Source: Paraburkholderia terricola (GTDB lineage: Bacteria > Pseudomonadota > Gammaproteobacteria > Burkholderiales > Burkholderiaceae). From it: a DNA stretch of 47,478 nt. Where the stretch lies: contig NZ_FRAB01000047.1 in the NCBI RefSeq assembly GCF_900142195.1, forward strand, positions 1-47,478, written 5' to 3'. Shown here one piece after another: positions 42,537-47,478 of the stretch. The notes under the pieces were generated by a model. It worked only from the letters and a program-made list of their open reading frames with translations, was not told where the DNA came from and did not search any database. Position 1 is the first letter of the stretch; each line of letters opens with the position of its first letter. Made by a program: the position numbers and the translations under genes.

Positions 42537-43070
42537 ATGGGAAAACGAATCGACGGGCAGGCGGTGCATGCGTTCATCGTCCTGGCTGCCAGCAGTCTGC
42601 TGTTATGCGGCTGTAGCGCGTTCCTGAGACCACAGGAAAAGCGCGCCGACGCGCAGTTGCTGCCCACCGTGGGCAACCAGGCGCGCGGCCTCGTTACGTT
42701 CATCGAGCGCTCGGACGGCGTGCAGGTCACCTACAATCTCGCCGGCTTGCCGCCCAATAGCGACCATGCGCTGCAAGTCCACGAGCGCGGCGACTGCAAC
42801 GCCGCCGACGGCTCCAGCGCCGGCCAGGTGTTCTCGCCGGCCGCCGAGCGTCTGAAAGCGGGCGCGCGGGTCGAAGGCGATCTCGGCAACATTCATGCGG
42901 ACGCGAACGGCGTGGCGAGCGGCTTCATCGTCGCGCCGGACGTGTCGCTCGACGGTATCCGCTCGGTGTTGCAGCGCGCGGTGCTGCTGCATCACGATGC
43001 GACCGACCCCTATGCGTATCCGCAGCATGGCGCGGGCTCCGCGCTCGCCTGCGGTTTGATTCGCCAGTGA
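42537..43070 (+). CDS. SodC-like lipoprotein lacking most metal ligands
   Basis: A 177-residue lipoprotein (lipobox with Cys26) whose mature part has the Cu/Zn superoxide dismutase fold: HALQVHERGDC, GDLGNIHAD and the C-terminal ACGLI, with the two disulphide Cys kept (Cys87 and the Cys of ACG). Compared with SOD1, Cu ligand His46 is Gln80, the bridging His63 position is Val98, the Zn His80 position is Val112 and the Zn His71 equivalent is not seen. His82, Asp115 and the late His (in LLHHD) remain. It is therefore unlikely to be an active dismutase as drawn. Related SodC-like proteins without full sites exist. The start has AGAGGA upstream. Confidence 0.8.
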   Translation: MGKRIDGQAVHAFIVLAASSLLLCGCSAFLRPQEKRADAQLLPTVGNQARGLVTFIERSDGVQVTYNLAGLPPNSDHALQVHERGDCNAADGSSAGQVFSPAAERLKAGARVEGDLGNIHADANGVASGFIVAPDVSLDGIRSVLQRAVLLHHDATDPYAYPQHGAGSALACGLIRQ

Positions 43071-43372
43071 GCGGCGGGAGTTCGATCTCCTTGCGGGCGG
43101 CCTTTCGAAGCGCGGCCGGTCATGTCTGATCACGCGTTGGATTGTTTCTCCAGCGCACCCGCGGCAGTCTTCGTGATCGCGTAAAATGAGCGCCTTTCGT
43201 TGGGGCCGCCTGGCCCACGGCGCGTAGCCGGGAATCCAGCCAGGCTCCGCATGGCGCGGCGGCGCGGCGCTTGAAGCCTGCGGTAGCCCGCCAGTTGCCC
43301 GCCGCGAAAGTTACCCGTTGAAACCGGGCCGTTATCCGTCACCCTGTCATTCACGTCGAGCAGCGTTCACCT
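43071..43372. other. SodC-like gene / dcd intergenic region
   Basis: 302 bp with no convincing coding sequence. A TAAAAT at 43183-43188 resembles a -10 element (poor -35) and would give dcd a leader of about 175 nt that is GC-rich and can fold. No known riboswitch motif is recognised. Confidence 0.4.
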
Positions 43373-43942
43373 ATGACCATCAAATCCGACAAGTGGATCC
43401 GGCGCATGGCCGCGTCGCACAACATGATCGAGCCGTTCGCGCCCGATCAGGTCCGCGTCTCCGAAGACGGCCGGAAGATCGTCAGCTACGGCACGTCGAG
43501 CTACGGTTACGACATCCGCTGCGCCGACGAATTCAAGATCTTCACGAACATCAATTCGACCATCGTCGATCCGAAGAACTTCGACGAGAAGTCGTTTGTC
43601 GATTTCAAGGGCGACGTCTGCATCATCCCGCCGAATTCGTTCGCGCTCGCCCGCACCGTCGAATATTTCCGTATTCCGCGCAGCGTGCTGACCGTGTGCC
43701 TCGGCAAGTCCACCTATGCGCGCTGCGGGATCATCGTCAACGTGACGCCGTTCGAGCCGGAATGGGAAGGACACGTCACGCTCGAATTCTCGAATACGAC
43801 ACCTTTGCCTGCCAAAATCTACGCGAACGAAGGCGTCGCCCAGGTGCTGTTTTTCGAAAGCGACGAGATTTGTGAAACGTCGTACGCGGATCGCGGCGGC
43901 AAATATCAAGGTCAGCACGGCGTCACGTTGCCCAAGACGTAA
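43373..43942 (+). CDS. dcd: dCTP deaminase Dcd
   Basis: A 189-residue trimeric enzyme that deaminates dCTP to dUTP, supplying dUMP for thymidylate synthesis. Family motifs are the N-terminal [57 protein letters not shown] with the catalytic Glu, and the C-terminal KYQGQ. The length is standard. It is followed by an intrinsic-terminator-like hairpin and then the decarboxylase gene. Confidence 0.97.
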
Positions 43943-43978
43943 CGTCGGCAGCGCACTGATCCACCAGCTATACGGGGT

Positions 43979-44016
43979 GACCGCTGCAATTGACAGAATG
44001 CAGCGGTCGTTCTTTT
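43979..44016 (+). terminator. Terminator-like hairpin between dcd and the decarboxylase gene
   Basis: A 10-bp perfect stem (43979-43988 GACCGCTGCA with 43999-44008) with a 10-nt loop and a U-rich tail ending about 44017. The tail runs straight into the GGAG ribosome site (44018-44021) of the next gene, so it probably ends dcd transcripts and may also act as an attenuator for the decarboxylase. Confidence 0.8.
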
Positions 44017-44029
44017 TGGAGAATCGCCC

Positions 44030-46315
44030 ATGAAGTTTCGTTTTCCCGTCGTCATCATCGACGAAGATTTCCGCTCCGAGAACATCTCGGGTTCCGGCAT
44101 CCGGGCTCTGGCCGAGGCAATCGAGAAAGAAGGCGCGGAAGTGCTCGGGCTGACGAGCTATGGCGATCTGACGTCGTTCGCGCAGCAGTCGAGCCGCGCC
44201 TCGTGCTTTATCCTCTCGATCGACGACGACGAGCTGCTGCCCTACGTCGATAACGTCGTGGTGGAAGGCGAGACGCCGGAGCTGGCCGCCGCGATCGTCG
44301 CATTGCGCGCGTTCGTGGCCGAAGTGCGCCGCCGCAACGCGGACATTCCGATCTTCCTGTACGGCGAAACGCGCACCTCGCGCCACTTGCCGAACGACAT
44401 CCTGCGCGAGTTGCACGGCTTCATCCACATGTTCGAGGACACGCCGGAGTTCGTCGCGCGCCATATCATCCGCGAGACCAAGGTGTATCTGGATTCGCTC
44501 GCGCCGCCGTTCTTCAAGGAACTGGTGCAGTACGCGGAAGAAGGCTCGTACTCGTGGCACTGCCCCGGTCACTCGGGCGGCGTCGCGTTCCTCAAGAGCC
44601 CGCTCGGCCAGATGTTCCACCAGTTCTTCGGCGAGAACATGCTGCGCGCCGACGTGTGCAATGCCGTCGACGAACTCGGCCAACTGCTCGACCATACCGG
44701 GCCGGTCGCCGCGTCCGAGCGCAACGCCGCGCGCATTTTCAGCGCCGACCACGTGTTCTTCGTGACCAACGGCACGTCGACCTCGAACAAGATCGTCTGG
44801 CACGGCACGGTGGCGCCCGGCGACATCGTGCTGGTGGACCGCAACTGCCACAAGTCGATCCTGCACGCGATCACGATGACCGGTTCGATTCCGGTGTTCC
44901 TCACGCCGACGCGCAACAATTTCGGCATCATCGGCCCGATTCCGCGCAGCGAATTCGAGCCGGAAAATATTCGCAAGAAGATCGAGGCGAATCCGTTCGC
45001 GCGCGAAGCGCTGGCGAAAAACCCCAATCTCAAGCCGCGCATCCTGACCATCACGCAGAGCACCTACGACGGCGTGATCTACAACGTCGAGATGATCAAG
45101 GGAATGTTGGGCGAATGGCTCGACACGCTGCACTTCGACGAAGCGTGGCTGCCGCACGCCGAATTCCACGAGTTCTATCAGGACATGCACGCGATCGGCG
45201 CGGGGCGCCCGCGCATCGGCGCGATGGTGTACGCCACGCACTCCACGCACAAGCTGCTGGCCGGCATTTCGCAGGCGTCGCAGATCGTCGTGCAGGATTC
45301 GAAGAACAGCCGCTTCGACAAGCACCGCTTCAACGAAGCGTATCTGATGCACACGTCCACCAGCCCGCAGTACGCGATCATCGCGTCGTGCGACGTGGCC
45401 GCCGCGATGATGGAAGCGCCGGGCGGCACCGCGCTTGTCGAGGAATCGATTGCCGAAGCGCTCGACTTCCGCCGCGCGATGAGCAAGGTCGACGCCGAAT
45501 ACGGCGACGACTGGTTCTTCAAGGTGTGGGGCCCTGACCAGTTCGCCGAGGAAGGCATCGGCTCGCGCGAGGACTGGATGCTGCGCCCGAACGACCCGTG
45601 GCACGGTTTCGGCCCGCTCGCCGACGGCTTCAACATGCTCGATCCGATCAAGGCGACCATCGTCACGCCGGGTCTCGACATGGACGGCGGCTTCGGCGAG
45701 TCGGGCATTCCCGCCGCGATCGTCACGAAGTACCTGGCCGAGCACGGCATCATCGTCGAGAAGACCGGGCTGTATTCGTTCTTCATCATGTTCACGATCG
45801 GCATCACCAAGGGCCGCTGGAACTCGATGGTGACCGAGTTGCAGCAGTTCAAGGACGACTACGACAACAACCAGCCGCTGTGGCGCGTGTTGCCCGAGTT
45901 CGTCGCGCATCATCCGATGTACGAGCGGGTCGGCCTGCGCGATCTGTGCCAGCAGATTCACAGCGTCTACCGCGCGAACGACATTGCGCGCCTGACGACC
46001 GAGATGTATCTGTCGAGCATGGAACCGGCGATGAAGCCGTCCGACGCGTTCGCCAAGCTCGCGCACCGCGAGATCGACCGGGTACCGATCGACGAACTCG
46101 AAGGCCGCGTCACGTCGATTCTGCTGACGCCGTATCCGCCGGGCATTCCGTTGCTGATCCCGGGTGAGCGCTTCAACCGGACGATCGTCAACTACCTGCG
46201 TTTCGCGCGTGAATTCAACGAGCGCTTCCCCGGTTTCCACACGGACATCCACGGGCTGGTCGGCGAAACGATCAACGGGCGCATCGAGTACTTCGTCGAT
46301 TGCGTGCGCGCCTGA
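44030..46315 (+). CDS. Orn/Lys/Arg decarboxylase (PLP, AdiA/LdcC-like)
   Basis: A 761-residue fold-type I PLP decarboxylase of the large prokaryotic family. An N-terminal response-regulator-like wing domain (about 1-130), a PLP domain with SWHCPGHSGGVAFLKSP and the Schiff-base Lys408 in THSTHKLLAG, and a C-terminal domain with TPYPPGIPLLIPGE are all present. Such enzymes form decamers, consume protons and make agmatine, cadaverine or putrescine. The preferred substrate (Arg, Lys or Orn) cannot be read with certainty. No antiporter (AdiC/CadB) is adjacent, which argues for a biosynthetic or general role over a dedicated acid-resistance operon. Confidence 0.93.
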   Translation: MKFRFPVVIIDEDFRSENISGSGIRALAEAIEKEGAEVLGLTSYGDLTSFAQQSSRASCFILSIDDDELLPYVDNVVVEGETPELAAAIVALRAFVAEVRRRNADIPIFLYGETRTSRHLPNDILRELHGFIHMFEDTPEFVARHIIRETKVYLDSLAPPFFKELVQYAEEGSYSWHCPGHSGGVAFLKSPLGQMFHQFFGENMLRADVCNAVDELGQLLDHTGPVAASERNAARIFSADHVFFVTNGTSTSNKIVWHGTVAPGDIVLVDRNCHKSILHAITMTGSIPVFLTPTRNNFGIIGPIPRSEFEPENIRKKIEANPFAREALAKNPNLKPRILTITQSTYDGVIYNVEMIKGMLGEWLDTLHFDEAWLPHAEFHEFYQDMHAIGAGRPRIGAMVYATHSTHKLLAGISQASQIVVQDSKNSRFDKHRFNEAYLMHTSTSPQYAIIASCDVAAAMMEAPGGTALVEESIAEALDFRRAMSKVDAEYGDDWFFKVWGPDQFAEEGIGSREDWMLRPNDPWHGFGPLADGFNMLDPIKATIVTPGLDMDGGFGESGIPAAIVTKYLAEHGIIVEKTGLYSFFIMFTIGITKGRWNSMVTELQQFKDDYDNNQPLWRVLPEFVAHHPMYERVGLRDLCQQIHSVYRANDIARLTTEMYLSSMEPAMKPSDAFAKLAHREIDRVPIDELEGRVTSILLTPYPPGIPLLIPGERFNRTIVNYLRFAREFNERFPGFHTDIHGLVGETINGRIEYFVDCVRA

Positions 46316-46317
46316 CG

Positions 46318-47055
46318 ATGCGGACGATGAGGTTCCTGTGGAGCGTCGACGGCTGGCGGCGCGGGTTCGGCGCGCTGGTTGTCGCGTTCGCGCTCGGCCT
46401 CGTGCTCGGCGCCGCGTCCTCGGCGGCGCGCGCCGAAGTGGCCGCGGCCGATCCGATCGACGCGTCGATGCGTACCTGTCTCGCGCGCAGCGACATGTCG
46501 TCCGCGGCGGGGCAGGTGCAGTGCATGGACACCGCTCGAATCGCCTGGAAAGCCGCGATGGACAACGCGTGGCAGCAGCTTCAGCAAGGCTTGCCGCCGG
46601 CGCGGCGCAAGCAGTGGGAAAAGAGCCAGGCAAGCTGGCAAGCGTCACGCGATGCCGAGAAGCAATTGCTCGCGGCGGTATTCGCGACGACGCGCGGCAC
46701 GAGGTATGTGCTGGCCGAAGCCGACATGCAGTTGCAGCCGGTGCGTGACCGGGCGCTCGCGTTGCGCGGTGCGGTGGCGGGGATCAACGCCGGTGCCGAC
46801 CCGCCGCGCCGTCCGCGTGCGTGCGGCGCGGATGCGCGGTGCGAACATGCGATGTTCGATCTGAACCGTTATTACCGTCGCTTGCAGTCGAAGATGCCGG
46901 TGCATTCGCGATCGACGCTGACGCGGGCGCAGAAGGCGTGGACCGTGCATCTCAATGCGAGTACGCCGTTGCTCGATGAGCGTGGCCGGATCGATGTGAT
47001 TGGCGCGAGAGTCGCGACGATTAAGCGGTTGTCGGAGACGGTGGGGAATGATTAA
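46318..47055 (+). CDS. Exported DUF1311 (LprI-like) protein
   Basis: A 245-residue exported protein. The signal peptide is about residues 1-40 with an Arg-rich start and cleavage after ARA. Two DUF1311-like segments are visible, with paired Cys (CLARSDMSSAAGQVQCMDTA and CGADARCEHAMFDLNRYYRRL); the first resembles the LprI lysozyme-inhibitor domain. It starts 2 bp after the decarboxylase stop (46318), suggesting co-transcription. The function is unproven; inhibition of host or bacterial lysozyme is only a family-level guess. Confidence 0.75.
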   Translation: MRTMRFLWSVDGWRRGFGALVVAFALGLVLGAASSAARAEVAAADPIDASMRTCLARSDMSSAAGQVQCMDTARIAWKAAMDNAWQQLQQGLPPARRKQWEKSQASWQASRDAEKQLLAAVFATTRGTRYVLAEADMQLQPVRDRALALRGAVAGINAGADPPRRPRACGADARCEHAMFDLNRYYRRLQSKMPVHSRSTLTRAQKAWTVHLNASTPLLDERGRIDVIGARVATIKRLSETVGND

Positions 47056-47096
47056 GGTGGGTGGTGCACTGCGTGCTGGGGGCTTGTTTGCGTTGG

Positions 47097-47152
47097 TGTT
47101 TTGGCCTTTTCTTGTGTTCTTAGTGGTCTATTAGCGTTGCCCCTGTGCGGGG
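47097..47152. repeat. Dispersed hairpin repeat, right (inverted, truncated) copy
   Basis: Inverted partner of 69-124. 47120-47152 is an exact reverse complement of 69-101, and 47097-47119 matches 102-124 with a few mismatches. The hairpin half (counterpart of 1-68) is missing: identity stops at 47152, where sequence of the adjoining insertion element begins. Confidence 0.9.
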
Positions 47153-47478
47153 CAATGCTCTCAACTTAAGCCTCAAAGAGCTTGTAAACGAGGCATTGCC
47201 CCTGTAAACTTCATCGCATAACTCACTGATAAATCAACGATATGAACTCAAATACCAGCGTCCTCGCGGCTTCTGGCTGAGTTCTCCGATTTCCTGCTCG
47301 ATCCGGCGCTCGCCGATCGCGTGCGTCGTTCTCCCACTGCCTTTACCCGCAATCGCACACTGACCTTGCCGCGCATGGCCGCGCTGATGATGTCCGGCAT
47401 GTGCGCCAGTGTGCAGGCCGAACTTGACGCGCTATTCGGCGCACTGGGAAGCAGCGGCGGGCGCACCCGCGCTGTCAG
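47151..47478 (+). mobile_element. Left end of an IS4-type insertion sequence (partial)
   Basis: Starts where the dispersed repeat is cut off. A non-coding left end (about 47151-47245, including GGGGCAATGC at 47149-47158 and its inverted copy at 47193-47202) precedes a transposase N-terminus. The element runs off the window, so its right end and target duplication cannot be seen. The boundary is inferred from the loss of repeat identity. Confidence 0.7.
47246..47478 (+). CDS. IS4-family transposase, N-terminal part
   Basis: The open frame encodes LLAEFSDFLLDPALADRV, then RSPTAFTRNRTLTLPRM and AALMMSGMCASVQAELD, which I recognise as the N-terminal region of IS4-type transposases. The catalytic DDE residues lie beyond the window. 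No ATG, GTG or TTG exists in this frame between the upstream stop (47243-47245) and the conserved part. An ATG at 47242 is in another frame that stops at 47278-47280. Either a CTG (47273) is used or the copy carries a small indel near its start. Confidence 0.72.

Noticed and set aside
43990..44018. TTGACA at 43990-43995 as a -35 for the decarboxylase
   Set aside because: At 17-bp spacing the -10 would be TTTTTG and the start would fall in or after the ribosome site; the hairpin explanation is better.
43367..46648. A 1093-codon open frame antisense to dcd and the decarboxylase
   Set aside because: It spans several real genes and their intergenic regions, and the composition is typical of an antisense shadow.

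Overview
The window is GC-rich chromosomal DNA of a beta-proteobacterium. The best fit is Burkholderiaceae, probably Paraburkholderia/Burkholderia. The evidence is the codon use, the gene order (lptG-lptF / pepA-holC, zapA-6S RNA-EVE gene, metG / apbC-dcd), the DUF2486 and DUF3460 proteins, and a dispersed hairpin repeat of a type I associate with these genomes. No tRNA, rRNA, CRISPR or prophage was seen.

Layout. 1-124 is a copy of the dispersed hairpin repeat. 171-2811 (minus) is cbiX-lptG-lptF, divergent from pepA, holC and a repeat-rich DUF2486 gene (2949-5739). 5826-11735 holds a cytochrome c, ilvD with a divergent LysR regulator, lgt, a SIMPL-domain protein and an EVE-domain protein. 11826-12793 is the 6S RNA locus with zapA and a zapB-like gene. 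13035-26473 is a cobalamin transport and assembly/salvage locus. A cobalamin riboswitch leads a plus-strand run (btuB-like receptor, btuC, btuD, cobT, cobS, cobC). An opposing minus-strand run (cobU, cbiB, cobD, btuF) and a plus-strand cobQ complete it. A Fic-domain gene with its own repeat-rich upstream region sits where the two runs converge. 26616-31042 holds a DoxX protein, a PaaI-type thioesterase, an orphan ParA, panD, panC, scpA and a DUF3460 gene. 31470-37680 is tamA-tamB. 37828-43942 is metG, an OmpA-like lipoprotein, apbC, a SodC-like lipoprotein and dcd. 44030-47055 is a large PLP-dependent Orn/Lys/Arg decarboxylase and a DUF1311 protein. The window ends in a second, inverted copy of the hairpin repeat, interrupted by the left end of an IS4-type insertion sequence.

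How the genes work together. The cobalamin block covers outer-membrane uptake (BtuB), periplasmic capture (BtuF), inner-membrane import (BtuCD), amidation (CobQ), aminopropanol attachment (CobD, CbiB), nucleotide-loop assembly (CobU, CobT, CobS) and a CobC phosphatase. No corrin-ring methyltransferases are present, so de novo ring synthesis must be encoded elsewhere, or this locus serves salvage. LptFG, Lgt, TamAB and the OmpA-like lipoprotein all serve the envelope.

Items most worth a second look are the Fic protein with Gln in place of the catalytic His and the inverted-repeat array before it, the SodC-like lipoprotein that has lost most metal ligands, two leader RNAs with terminator-like hairpins (apbC, decarboxylase), the long 3' region after the OmpA-like gene, and the 56-bp inverted repeats bracketing the window.
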